Positions 1-13,319 of a stretch of 64,000 nt of DNA are shown in pieces. Below the pieces are notes generated by a model. The model searched no databases. It was not told the origin of the DNA and saw only the letters and a program-made list of their open reading frames with translations. Both the position numbers and the translations under genes were made by a program. The stretch is taken from positions 186,001-250,000 of the forward strand of contig PTFA01000082.1 of the NCBI GenBank assembly GCA_003342895.1, written 5' to 3'. The stretch comes from Casuarius casuarius (lineage: Eukaryota > Chordata > Aves > Casuariiformes > Casuariidae). How positions within the stretch are numbered: position 1 is the first letter of the stretch; each line of letters starts with the position of its first letter.

Positions 1-3000
1 GGAGAATTTAGATTATAAATAAAAATAGCTTTTGATCTACTAGATATGCCTACTATAAATCAGTTAAGCTTACGTCCAGAATAAATACACAAAGAATAAA
101 TAAGAGCAGGTTGAATATATTGTGATCTCCCTCCTAGGGCACAATTTTCAGGAAAAAGAATTGCCTGTTCATAATAATCTAGGGTCACTGACTGCTCAGG
201 GCCTTTTAAAGACATCAGTTGGATATACTAGCAGTCAATTCCCATGAAATCAGTTAGCTGGGGTCCAGTCTAACAAATCAGAGCAAACTTTCAGCTGTGG
301 GAACAGATTCACCAGAGTTGAAAAGTTTCTCTGAGCAGCTGTAGTTGAAGACAGGATCTCCCTGAATGTGCTCATGTGGCCATTCTGACCTCAGTTGCTG
401 CTTTTGCTCCAGATTAGGGAATTGTTATTAATTGAAGCTGGATGTTTCACCAATGGTTCTGGTTTTGTGTGTGCCTACATGTCTTCTGCAAGGATTCTTT
501 TGAAGTCAATTCAAGGTGGTGCACACCTGCCTTGAAACTCCAGCTCTGAAGAGGTGAATGTCAGAGTTGTTGCATGGCTCTGAGGACNGGCAGCTGAAAA
601 TCAAACCTGTCACCTTAAGACAGTAATAAAACCATAGCAAAGTTTTTAGGAGCAGTTATAGCACACCTAGTTGTCGGCTCTGAGACAGTTAGAAAGTTGC
701 ATTTTAGCTTGTAAGGCTAGGAAGGATAATTGCAACACTCAATGAAACAGGATGTTAGAATTTAAGTTGTGAAAGTCCTTATTAGAAGTATAACCCTGAA
801 AATGGAGTGTTAAAGATCAGAATATTCCTATTTCCAAAGAACATTTTGACTTGTAACATTTCTTTTAACGTGTTCAAGATTAAATAAGTGTTTTTTAAGA
901 TTGTCTCTTCTCCAGTGAGAAGCCTTTAAGGCTGTCTCCTACTGTAGAACACCCAGCATACAAATCTTGCAATGGAGGAGCTAAGCATTGTCTCAGATTA
1001 AAAGAAATTCCATCAGGCCAGATCGTCTTTGAGAAATTTTATTTTTATCATTAATTTAGGAAAAAACCCACCAATTACGCAAAAAAGGTCTGTAAATGCT
1101 AAAGGCAAAACTCTAAATATTCCTTAAAACAACATTCTTGTTCATGGTTTCAGTGGAGATACTCCAGGATTTACATAACGTGGAGAAGCACAGAATTCAC
1201 CTGTTAAAAATAAAGTTATTCTTTTTATACAGAAGAAAATTTTTTATAGTGCTATGTTTTTCTAATGGTGTGAATTAATGCTTCTTCTTCATTATACATT
1301 TACTCAAAATATAGCATAGCTGAAAATCTTGATGCATATTGGAATGGTAAGCTAAGAAGTATCTTGCTGGAAGAATAAACTAAAATAACAGCAGGCTAAG
1401 TGCCAGTGTTGCTCACCTGCTTGATGGTACATAACCTAACAAGCAAGGATTGAATCAGAACATTGCGTGTTAAGGAAATTTCTGTATGCCTTAGAGCTTG
1501 TCAGATGATGAGGGAATACCCTTCTGTACAACTGCTCAGTTAATGTATTTTTTTATTGTTCTCTGCACGCAGCACCAGATCTCTGACTTGGAGTTTGTGG
1601 TTTTAGGTCCCTTCATTTCCTGGGGATCTTTCCAACAGCCCTTCCCCACCAGCTGCTCTAGTCTCCACTGGAGAAAACAACCCCCAGAGGACTAATCGAG
1701 GGGACAGTGCATGAAATACTGTGGCTATATTTCTTCCAGCACCCCTTTTCTTAAGGAAAAGATGTGTTTATACCTGACCTGTGCCTATGAAAGGCCTTGC
1801 ACACAGGGACCTTCAGAAGGGAAGTGTCATGTCAGCCCCATCCCCTCTGTAAGGCAGGTGCTTTAAAGAGAATACAGACATTGGGGAGAGCACAAATCTC
1901 TGTATCTTTTGCCAAATAATTATTATTTCTGAGGAATCTAAAAACTATCAATTAGAGCTGTGCTGTAGGCGTAATGCATCCCATGGTGGGAAGCAGGCCT
2001 CTGCAGCTGAAATAGCTGGCTNGTAAAGCCACCTCTGGGATTTTTCCAAGCTTCCTAAGTGAGCCCAGGGAGTGAGCTGTCCTAGTGCGTGTATGTGAGT
2101 GCTCTTCATCAAATGACTACTGTGGCTGAGCAGCAGGGAGGGAGGGACGAGGCTGCCTTGGAGCCCTACCTGCTGCTCCCTAAGCCACATGGAGCCCATG
2201 GGGCAGAAGATGGCTGGGGTAGGCAAAAAGGGGGGCCCGAGCAAGGAAGAAGACTGGAAAGAAGATATGCAGGCAGCGGTGACAGAAAGAAAGATTTTTT
2301 TGTTTGTTTTGTTATGTGTTTTTCCTAAGGCCCCAGAGGGATTGAGTTTGTCGCAAGCCAGGAGGCCATGAAAAGTGGAGAAGCATCCTACTGCATGGGG
2401 GAGGAGAGGGTGTTTATACTGAATGTCTCACTCTGCTCATCAATGTTTTGTCTTCCTGCAGATGTTACCTTGTTCTAGTTTCTGCTTGAATAAAACCAGC
2501 ACTTCAAGTACTGTGTGGGTACCTTTGGGCTCACCTCCAGGGAGAGAGCATTGGGGCAGGCCCAGCTCCAAGGTTCGACCTCTGAATGCAGGCGGGGGCT
2601 GCTCTCCTTTAAGTGTGGGCACCACATGCAGCGGGGCTTGTGCTGTCCTTCAGGCATCTGCCCTGCAGCTTGGGCAGCTCCTCGGGGAACGAGACACCCT
2701 GATCCTCTCTGCGAGGGGTTCAAATGCGTCTTTCCCATCAGCGTCCTAACAAATAGGTGAGGAGTCAGACTTCCTCCTGTGCCTTCTTCCTGGCCAAATG
2801 AACGCTGAGGGATGGACAAACTGATGTTTTCCCAGTGGCACTGTTTCAAAGCAGAGGTGGAGAAATCCCCTGCGCCCCCCTCCTCCCCACATAGGACAGC
2901 CAAGGGCTCTCTGCGGACATGGGAGCGCCGGGTGTGTACTCCTCGGGGGCAGAAGTGGTGACTGACGCTGGCCTTCCTATTTCCAGGGCGAGTGCACTAC

Positions 3001-6000
3001 CCCATAGATCTATTCAAGACCATCTCTAGCCAGGTTTTNAAAGAAAGTGGCAACAGCAACTCAGTTTGTAAAGAAGCCAACTCCCATGCTGCAAGTCAGG
3101 CTTGTTTTTAGCATGCCTGTGTGACTGAACTCTGCAAGATGTAATGGTTACTATGTAAGAGAGACATATGATGTCCTGGGAGAAACACATCTAGGTAAAA
3201 AGAAAAAAAAAACCCAAAAAACTATTTAAAACATTAGAAAAAGGTTATTTAAAACCACTCAGACTAGACTCATTCTCACCCACTGACACNCCTGGAAATT
3301 CATCCGTGTTTCTAACAGCTGAATGCATGACATAACCTTGCCTCAGAAGTTAATGCTCCAAAGATTTTTCTTGTGCCCATGAAGGATTGGGGGCTGCCTT
3401 CAAATATAACATGTATCTAAAAGCAGAAACTTGAAACTCAGTGTTAAGTGCTGTATAATTCCACTTTAAAACTACTTTAACTCAAAGTAGTGAAAACTGA
3501 AAGAAGATTCAGCAATCCTCATTTTGTATTTTGAAGGAATAAGAACTATTTTATTTGTTCCATAAAACTTGGCACTAGTGATTAGGCACAAATATTGCAC
3601 GTTCCAAACTTGCTTTGAAAGATGCTGCTAGAAATTTCTGTGCTGCCTCCAGCTTTTGGACTAATGAAGGGCGTGCTGGCTCTAACATCTGACTGTTTAA
3701 CAAACTGCTCGCTGACGACTGCAGGCAGCACAACCAGAGGAGGCAGTCCATCACTTGCTCACTGGAAGTGATTTTTTTCATGTATACTGTGTGTGAAATG
3801 CATACAACAGACTTTGCCGCTCCTACATAAATAAGAGAATTTACAAACCTACAAGATCATGCAGCTGCCTGCAATGCCTGAAACCTGTACCCTCCCCTGG
3901 GATGCAGGGCTGCAGCAGCTTGATGTAATTCTTCCATATGGCCGCTGGGTCATGGGAACCGATGCCACAGGAGACATGCTGGGCTCCTGGGCCTCCCAGG
4001 CTGTCCTGCAGCATCTGGCAGCTGGGCAGCCCCCAGAGGATGGGCAGGGGCTGGCTACGCAGTGAGGGGTGTCTAGGGGCTACGTGCAGCTGGAGGCGAC
4101 CCTACGGAGGAGGGATGCTCTTACTTTGCAGCTCATGCTGATGAATATCCTACATAAACCATAACTTAGCACACTAGAAGAACGTGGTGACAGGGCATGG
4201 AAGTGGAACTGGAGCTCTTTCCTAATCCCATAGGCACCTGTCACCATCTCCATACTCCCAAATACAAATCTGGCTGGCATCTCTGATTCCAGACCCACTC
4301 CCTGCTGAGCTTAGTCTCCTTTATCTGTGTGCTTCCAGTGATGTTACAGCTGCAAGAGGCACCCGGAGGAGCAAATTGCTCCTGTTCATAGCTGCTGGTC
4401 CTTGCAGGGTTGCTGTGCTGAGGGACGCAGCACGGAGCAGGGGGCAGGGCTGTGCTGCATGAGGCACTGCTCTGTCCCCTTGCTGCAGGCTGTCTGAGCT
4501 TGCCTTTCTTGTCCTTCCCGTTCTTCCCAGCTGCTGCCCCCTGCCAGGTGCCAGGGCCAGCAAGTGTAGGAGAGAGGCTATCTGTGCCTCTGCTCAACCG
4601 GGGAAAGGGAGGAGGATTTGGAGAGGACAGCACAGGAATAGGTGCGAGGGAAATGGAGATGACATGGAGAGGCTTTGCTACAGCTGAGCTGCNGGGGGAA
4701 ACTGGGATCCAGCCCAAGGCTGAAGATTTTGGCACCCTCATCTGCATGACACTTCCTCCTTGTCAAAGGTTACCGCTTCTCTAAGGCACTTGCACATTCA
4801 CCCTCTGAACTGCTTCAGGCAATGGAGCCGCAGCAGCACACAGACCACCCAGCCCGGTTTAGGAGAAACAGGCAAGAGGGCTGGAGCAGCTGATGTGGGG
4901 AGCTGGCAACCTGCGGCAAGGAGCAGTGCCAGCAGCGAGGGGCCATGGCACGTCCAGCTGCACTTGGGAGAGGATGCATGTCCTGGCTGAAAAGGCAGCC
5001 TGCCTCTGCTTCCTTCCCGTGGGCACAGGCAATGGGTGCAGGGGAGGAAGGAGTTGAGATGCTGAGCTCAAGACCACACAGTGGCTCGGTAGCCCAGGCA
5101 GGACAGAGAAGCCCTGTTTCCTGCAGCACAATACAGTACAGTACCCCATCTGTTAGCTACGCTACCACAGCGTTTGTGTAACAGTGACAGGACAAGGCTC
5201 TAGAAAAATGCTTTAAAAAGGAAAATTACACTGTTTGTTTTTGCTGGGACACGAGATTTCACTGTCACCTAATGAAGGTTTCCAAACAGAAGGGGCAGAT
5301 ACAGACATTTCTGGTGCTTTGTGTTCCTATTACTAACTCTTCACCAATATTTTAAATATAAATTCTGAAACTAATTGTAAAAACTGTATTCTTGATTTGG
5401 CAACTGTTTATAATAAGGACTGCCCATGAAAGCCTGTGATTGCAAATTATACTCTTACTTCCTTTTCACACTTGAATGTAATTGAGTTTTCAACACTGTG
5501 TAATACTCCCATGTGGGAGTTCTGAGCCTGGGATTCTCTTTACCTTGCTAACTTGTCAAGAGCCTGATACAGTACTCAGCACCCTAAACTGTCATTGCAT
5601 GTGGCATAATAATAGGCCGCTCAGTGAGAACTACTTTATGGAAGAATTGGTTCACTTAAAGACATGGAACAANCTATCAGGGAGAGGATAACAGCCTGAG
5701 AGAAGACTTTGATGTATTCCTGGGGATAAGTTTAAGGATCCCAACAAAAAGGAAAGAAGAACAATTATTTATCACTACTCTTCCTCCTTTTCACCCCAAT
5801 TAATAAAACCAGATTTATTGCATTAGATGTTTCTATGTACCAGAGGTTTTTTTGCATGTTTGTTTGCATGCTGATAGGATCACTTTGAATTTTGTCTTGC
5901 CTGTCTTAATTCCTAAAGGAAAAAGAGATGGAATAAAACATTTTCATGAATATATTCCTGATGAAACCGTTGGAATTGGAGAATTTGAATAGAAGCAAGA

Positions 6001-9000
6001 GTGAGTCAGTACGTTGTATTAAGCTGGTGTACGTAAATTAGGAATTTTTAAAATTTCTTTTAAAGAACACCTTTCAGCACACATGCAAAATGCAACCTGT
6101 AATAGCAGCAAAATCTACAAGCTAACAGTCTGGGAACAATTACTCTGAGATTAATTTAGATGATTGTAGAGACACAGCGGTTGGCATTTGTGATAGAGGT
6201 GATAATGCTGTAATTCAAGTGAAAATTACTGTCTGGAGCAAGCTGGAAGAGTTAACTAGGGATGGAATTTCTGCTATAACAGTAATCTTGAATCCATGAT
6301 ATTTACCATCCAGGAGAGTTACGAACTTTAGTTCCCAGGCTTATCCTGTGAAAGCACTGCCTAGGTTTCCGTTGAAGATCACAGCTGAGATATTGGAGGT
6401 AGAATGGTCGGGTAATGAAAAATCCTCTGACAATGGTTCATCCCTGGCCATTGCTGCCTCTGCCTGACTTCATTCTGAAGGGTGGTGGAGGCTCCAGGAA
6501 GGACAAAGCACAAAGTGCGTTACATCTGGCAAGCGCACACATTTGAGAATATGGTCACGATCCACAGACCATGCTGGGAAATGTTCTGAAATCGATGAGA
6601 TCAATTTCTGTGGGTCTTATTCAATCATGCCGCAAGCTCTCTTTATGCGGGCAGGGCAGGATTCTCTGCAGAGGCACCCAGAGGCGGACACGGAGGTCGC
6701 CATCCCCACGGCTTTTCACAGCAGGGGAGGAATGGCATTGCGTCACTCCTGTCTGCCTGCTTGGGCATGTTTCGTGAGGTTACCGGGCAGCGTTCACCGA
6801 AACAGGAGGTGGAGGTGCTTGAGAGGGGGGAATGGCACAGTGTCAAGTTAAGCTAATCCCTGTTTGCTCCTCAGTTCTTCCTTTTCANGGTTCCTCCATC
6901 TTCCTGGTTCCCTTCTGTATGCATGGCTCCTTGTTGAGCACTGTGGCTCTCTGTTGCTGCCTCAGGGGTCTGATTTTACTTCTTCAGGAGCCCTTGAGCA
7001 TTAGTCATGGCTTAACCCAGAGCAGAAGATGCTCCTCCACCCACAGGGTGGAGAACCCAGCCTGGACAGCCCTGCTTCACTGAGAGGCAAGGCAGGACCA
7101 AGCCTTCAGCAGGGAAATGCCATAAATACCATTTCTTTTCTGCTACTGTCCTCCCTTCCTTCCCATCATGGCCAGCAATACGGTCTTTCATTACGTTCAC
7201 TTTCTGTGGGCCAGCTTTTGCACAGGTCCTCATGGTTTGTACCCATTGGTGGGGTTTCACTATGCCTAGCCCCCCAGAGTCCTGCCAGAGGCTTTGCCAC
7301 AAGTATCTTGGCCTCCTTGAGGTCAAGGGCTTCGCTAGGGATTCATCCTGCCCTCTGGATGCCTATAGCTATTTCCTGCCTCCCCTTCTGGGGCGGCGCT
7401 TTCGGCAGGGTGCCCCCGCAGCGCTGGTCCCATCTTTTGTTAGCGAGGCCCCTCCACCTCGTGGCCAAGGCAGGCACCTTGGCCCAGGCAGGCATGGCCA
7501 AGCTCCTCTTCCTCCTGCTCTCCTGCACCATGGCTGTCCTCCTNTCCACTGTCTCCTGTGGGCCCATCAGGCTGAAACAGCCCCCTTAATCAGGCAGAGT
7601 CTGGGAAACTCTGGGGAGCTCTGGAAATGCCTGTGCAAGGGTGGCTTTTTTCCTTTTTCTTCTGCACGTCTTTCCAGAGTGGGGTAGTGCTCTGCTCTGT
7701 GCTGGCAGGTCTCTTTTATCCCCAGGCAGGTGTCCAATGGCCAGTTCAATACCACTGTGTTTGCCTTGCTCTGCACCAGCCTCCGACGGCCACCAGAACC
7801 AGCCTGGAAATGTGTCTGTGCCCCACAGCCTGGTGCAGCAGTGCTGGCTGCCCTGGCTGCTGGCCCGCTGCCGTGGTCTCAGCATCCTCCTGGCCCTCCC
7901 ATGCTAGAGCCCTTCTTCTCTACCTCCTCAAGGCAAATGACTACCTAACCATTTTTTAAAAATACCCAAATTGTCTGTTGTTTCTTGTTCAGGAAAGGGA
8001 TGACTTGTCTTTTCAGGTAAAATTTCTATTGTTTCACAGAATCATAAACTATACTTTCACAGAAATATTTTCACAGGGTATTTGCAGGAGGGGGTGGTGT
8101 GCTTTGGGGTGTGTGCAGGCAGTTACATTTGTGTTGTTTCACATATCCCCTTATGCTGCCCCACAGATTGTGGCAGTGAGCAGTTGTCAGAGACTGCAGC
8201 TGGAGACAGAAGTGGGTCTCTGCACGGCTACGCCAAGGCTTGCAGGTGGTACAGAAACACCTCACTGGTGTTTCCCATACCGGATCGGTTGTTGAATGTG
8301 AGGTCTGGCGTTGCTCAGATTGGTTGTTGAATGTGGGGTCTGGGAGGAAATTTCCCTCAAATCACTTTGGCAGGGACACTGTGTGATTTTAATTTGCTTC
8401 CCTTTCCAGGGGAAACGTGGCAGACTTGTCTGAATGTTTTTTGCCTCATTGATTCCTTACTGCTGCAAAGACTCAAGGCCTTTATAACGCTGCAGTTTCT
8501 CCTGCTTTGGTCTCTTGTGTTACATTTTTTGAGATGTGAAATGTTCCATCTCATTAGAACTTTGAGTAGAATTTAGTGATTTTTTCTTCAGAACATCTCA
8601 AATAAACCTACAAATGGAGTTTTTGCCACAAATACGTTCTCAAAGAATGTTTTACTTTGGCAAAATGTTTTGTTAAGACATACTTTAAATAAGATACTAT
8701 TTTGAAATGAAATGTTTATTGATAAAATACATCTGATAGCAAAAAAGGATTTAAAAACAGTTAATCCAAAAATTATCAAAACACAATATAGAAAGTAGGG
8801 CTTAAACAAAATTCATGAGGTCCTACCCTCTGCCCTTGTCACAAAGCAAGTTTGACAACACACAAACCATTTTCTTTGACCTNCTCTTTAAATCTGTTTG
8901 TGATCTGACCATGAAATCTTTCTTGGTAATCTCATATTGTAACTGACAGTCTTCGTAGTCTTTAGAAGTTTGAAAAACATTTCCAACTTTAGTCTTTCTA

Positions 9001-10224
9001 GCTTTAATTTGAACTTGTTATCTTGTCCTAAGCACAATGGAAAGAGAAATCAGTGTTTTCCTTCAGGTTGAATTGATTTAATTACTTCTGGTATATTACA
9101 GGCCAGTGTACATGATCTAATTGTCCTTCCTGAACCTTTATTTTTAATGACAATGTGAAATCGTGTTCTTTTTCAATAACAGACACTGAAATAAAACTCA
9201 TTAAGGGAGTCATTATATTGATTTCATATGTCATAGTTGACATGATCTGTTAGAACCTATTTTTCAGTTCAGTGGATTTATAAGAAAACTTAATTAAACC
9301 ACATTTTAAAGTAACTAGCTCAGGAGGCAGGGCCATTGCCTAGGAGAAGCATCTCTTTATAAGATGCATTAGATGCATTTCTCACTTCTATATGCTGAGC
9401 GCTCAAGTTTCACTACAGAAAGGATGAACAGTGCAGGTGGTGTAAGGAAATCCCACCTTCAAATCCCTTTGAAGTCTTGTTCTCTGTATTAAGTTGGGAA
9501 CACTTTAATTCTCTACAAAAGCAGAAAAGGCTATAGATAATAAAAAGCCTAAACTGAGAAAAATTCTGGAACTACATTTAAGCTTCTCCAGTGAAATCAG
9601 TCTGAATCTGCTTTCCATTCACAGACTCAATTCTCAATGGCCTGGAAATATACAGAAATCTTTGCCCAAGATGCAGTCAAACACTGCGCTCCACTTTAGC
9701 TTTGCAAATCTGAGTGTATGTTGTTGCAGTTAGGAAGCTCAGTTCTCAGTCATGCAAACTTACACTGTTCCTATTATATTTACCTTTACTGAGAGGAAGA
9801 GAAGCTGGCAATAGCTAGTTTGAAATACAATTCCTCTGTTTGGAAACATGGCAAAAATGAAGACTACAGACATAATACCTGCACCTGCCTTAATTTGAAA
9901 CTGTGAATAGAACTGCTCACCAAAATAACTGTTACCCAGTATATGCTCACGCAAAAGCCTGTTTTTCTGCTAAGATAGTAGCCTGAGACAGAAAGGATGA
10001 GAGGAGTGAAAGAAAAAAATATTCGCTCCTCAGATATGAAAGTCACACCCAACTCCAGTCAGCGTAGAGTGGATCTCTAATGCTGTAGTACCCAGAGAAG
10101 AGTAACCTGCTCTGGCATGGTGGTCTATTTGTAAGCTACAGAGTGAATTCTATTGCCAGGGACTTGCAACTAGACTCCCGGGTTTCTGACCCAGTCTTGA
10201 CTGTTTCTGTTCTCAGATTGCCCT
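1..10224. other. Intergenic DNA, no gene recognised
   Basis: I recognise no protein family, RNA gene or intact transposon here. Two stretches (roughly 2.0-5.1 kb and 6.6-7.9 kb) are visibly richer in G and C than the surroundings and carry overlapping open frames on both strands. Several of those frames contain an ambiguous base, and none shows family motifs. The longest (7029-7589, 186 codons) looks like chance plus composition. A non-coding RNA or untranslated exon would be invisible to this kind of reading. A 35-bp partial tandem duplication at 8287-8345 is listed separately. Confidence 0.5.
8287..8345. repeat. 35-bp tandem duplication (about 1.7 copies)
   Basis: The string GGTTGTTGAATGTG begins at 8287 and again at 8322. 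The second copy differs at one position (AGGTCTGG versus GGGTCTGG). This is a small local slippage or duplication product with no coding context. Confidence 0.75.
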
Positions 10225-11155
10225 CTATGTCCCATCCTTTAAGGCTCTCTGAAGCACTGTCTGAACTGGCTCCCTGAATCTCAGCCTATTCTGGCCCCCT
10301 GTGCAGAAATAGACCAAAGGGTTTGCACTGCTCTTGATGATGTTGAGCAAAACAGAAATGTAAACTAGTCTAGCTGACACCATGTCAGGAAGCCAATATT
10401 TCACAACATTTGTGAGTCTGACAGGCATGGCAAAGACAAGGAATACCATGACCGCGATGATGATGGTGACGTAAAGCCTTGTTTTGGGCCTCTGTTGCGG
10501 AGACTTCCTTTGGATAGTGATGAACAAGATCAAGCTGGAGAGGACCATGGTGGGGATAAAAATTAGGAAATTTAATACACAAGAGAATATAGTTATTGCA
10601 TCATGTATCCTAGCGTCTTGGGACTGTGTGTCCTTCATTTTGTAAAAATACTCCATTCCACTGGCCAAGCAGCACAGAGTCCACAGAAAAGCGCACACGT
10701 ACACTGAGAGATGTTTAGGCCGATTGCAATGGCACCATAGCGGAAAAAGGACACTCAGACACCATTCTGCACTGATGGCTGTCAAAAGGAAGAAACTGGT
10801 GTTCTACCCAAAGTAGAAAAATGATGTCTACCGCAAGACTGAGATATTTCTCTAAAACAGGTGACTGCAGGTTCCTTAGAATTAGCAAGAAAGTAATAAA
10901 GCAGCTGAAGAGAAAGGTAAAATCGGCAATGGCCAGATTGAGGACATACACAGTGAATTTGTTCCTCTTCATCTTAAAGCAAAGAAACCATAGGATGGTA
11001 CCATTCCCACGTAATCCCAAAATGGTGGTGGGAAGCATAAAAGAGACAAAGACTATCTCCAGAAAAAATATGCTGTCTTCTGAGCTGTTAGGCTGGATTT
11101 CATTCATCTTTGATCCATCCATAATGATGGACAACATGGTGCTTGATTCTGTCAT
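10225..11155 (-). pseudogene. MRGPRH: MAS-related GPCR, MRGPRH-like, frameshifted
   Basis: This is a rhodopsin-like receptor of the MAS/MRGPR family, normally a seven-helix plasma-membrane GPCR. The N-terminal frame opens at 11155, but homology to MAS1 (which starts MDGS/MDES) favours the ATG at 11122-11120. An N-glycosylation sequon (NSS) follows. TM1 has the family pattern GNGTILWFLCF, TM2 starts FTVYVLNLAIAD, and TM3 ends VDIIFLL. There the frame breaks: one extra base near 10810-10811, and in the resumed frame a TAG at 10806-10804 where the family has tyrosine (GYNT). The rest is open to 10225: TAISAE, TM5 VLSSLILF, TM6 FLVFAMPVRL and TM7 NPLVYF. The G-protein motif ERC reads EWC. The predicted C-tail is shorter than that of MAS1. 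It lies on the strand opposite MAS1. Two adjacent lesions plus a lost arginine suggest recent inactivation, though a draft assembly error is possible. Family assignment is firm; the H subtype is inferred from its neighbourhood with MAS1. Confidence 0.82.
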
Positions 11156-13319
11156 GGTTTCCCTTGAAGCATGAGCTGTTTTCTCCTGTCAGCAAGAGAG
11201 GAATGTCCTTTCATCAATCCACAGTAGTTAAACTGATAGACAAATATCAGTGTCTGCTGGTCAAGTATTTTATAAGTTTATAGATACTATAATTTAGAGT
11301 GACTGCAAAGAACTTAATTTCTCGTGAGCCCCATATATTGGGAAAAGAATTGTTAGAGTCTCTGAATGTTACCTTAATTAAACAAATTGCACTCCAGAGC
11401 TAAAAGCTGATATGCATTCTGTACCGCATATTCTATTTCAGATATTTTATCGAGTGATTCCCAGTTCCCAGTTACAACAGTGTTTCAAAGATTTCATCCT
11501 AGACAAGAAAGGGAGAAGGTAAAAATAATTTCTTAGGGAGAAAGCTGCTCATCAGAGAAGACTGCTGCAAAAGTTAGAAGTAAAACTCTGTAAATTGAGC
11601 AAATGTTTAAGCTGATAATATTGGACTGATAGCACAGCAGAAATTCTCTTTTAAATGGTGCTGCATGCAAAATAAATAACTAGAAAAAATAAACATGATG
11701 TGGACCTACTGACCTTATTTCTGTGGATGAGCAATAAGAACACAGAGCCCCAAAGCAATGAAGGATGCTTTTTCTCTTGTGATAAAGACCCAGCAAATGT
11801 GGAAATGTTAGCAAATTATCTGTATTACAATGGTCTTGGTGAGCTACTAAGTACTTTTCATGAAAACCAATCTGATAAAATCATAACTATCCTCAAAGAA
11901 CAATTTCTCCACAGTTAAAGTCTTGTTTATCTAACTGAAATTTTAGTAGTTTCTTGGAGCACACAGAATCATAGATCAAAATGATTTGTGTCCCTCTGTG
12001 TTAAAATGGCAATTAATGAATTGTGTTTATATATAAACATGCAGAAGTATAAATACATAACTCGTAGTCTTATTTGATATAGCATTCTTCAATTTCCAGT
12101 GTAGTTTGCTCATATTTATATAAACTTGGAAAAAAAAACCCGATTCTACAAAGCACCAAGCATCATTTATCCCTTTTTTGGTAATAACAGCTGATAATGT
12201 TCAATGCTTTGGTGGATTGGGCCTACAATTTCCACGAAAGTTATGAACTTCTTCACTGTAATTTGTCTCCAAAAATCTGACTGGGGGTGCAACACTGATC
12301 CCTTCAGTTCTGGAGTGCTGATTTCAAAGATTCCCAATATCCAATAGAAAATGGGAGAAGGGAGCTTGTGGATCTGTGCGAGCCTTTTTGTGTCATAGGC
12401 CAGCACTCTGTGAAATCCTTTTACTTGCCATCACAAGGAAAAGGGGGAAAAAATTACTTGGAATTTCTACAGAAGAAAGGAATTTCCACAAGAATTGGTC
12501 CATTTTGGTGTTAATTCTAACACCTGAAAATACTGAAAAAAGTCAGATGAACTGGATTTTAATGAGGAGTGAAGATAAGTTGTCCTCATGGAGCTGCTAC
12601 TCTTTGCAATACCAGAGCTAGCCAGTTTAAAAATCTAACTTGGCTATCTGTACAGAGCACAGTGATGCATTAGAGAAGCAAACAAAGCAGTGCCCTCCGT
12701 CTGGTCACGTCTCCTCTGCTGCTTCTTTGGCCTTTCCATTTACCCACACTGCGCTGGAGAGTGTCTGTATCAGTCTCTTTTTTCACAGTGGAGAGGCGAG
12801 GCACAGAGGAGCACTGCCCACCAGACAGGGTGGAGGAAGGAGAATAGTTTTACATAAGTCAAGCTCACAAAACCATGAGAAATACCCCACTTCAGGTTTA
12901 TGAAGAAAAGTGCGTATGCAGATGTGGATGCACTTTGTAGTCCTTCCATATCTTTCATTTCAGGTAAACAGTGCTCTTAAGTCAGGCAGACCTCACCACA
13001 TCTCACTTACTCTTGCTATTTGGAGTGCGCAAAGTCAAGAGGTCCCTCTGTAGCTGACGGAGAGCACAATTTTCCTCCATCAGCAGAAAGTGCCTGTGTC
13101 AGCTGGGCTTGTGAGCTCAGGCCCCTGGGTTGTATACTGACAGGCTGGAGAGGCTCCACTTGAGCCTCACTGTGCACGTCATTTATTTTCTTCTGCAGGA
13201 TTAACTTGCTTTACTAAGGCAGCACACACATTTCAGTCAGAAATAGCTACATTAACAGCAAGACTTTAACTCTGAAGACTTCTTACCTTTAAAGAACAAA
13301 AGTTGTAGGAGAAACTAGG
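11156..13319. other. Spacer between two receptor pseudogenes
   Basis: No gene is recognised. Open frames here (for example 12167-12406 minus and 12640-12903 plus) show no family motifs. The 5' untranslated exons and promoter of the minus-strand receptor would lie just right of 11,155, but no clear splice acceptor or TATA box could be assigned with confidence. Confidence 0.45.

Noticed and set aside
7029..7687. Overlapping 186- and 151-codon open frames in a GC-rich stretch
   Set aside because: Two frames are open over the same DNA, both include an ambiguous base, and neither shows family motifs. Composition explains them.
10821..11174. 117-codon plus-strand frame at the MRGPRH-like locus
   Set aside because: It is the antisense shadow of the receptor coding sequence.
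11966..11985. ACAGAATCATAGA, similar to the 8-bp terminal repeat of avian CR1 elements
   Set aside because: Only two imperfect units are present and the flanking sequence does not resemble CR1. A similar short match at 8038 was rejected for the same reason.
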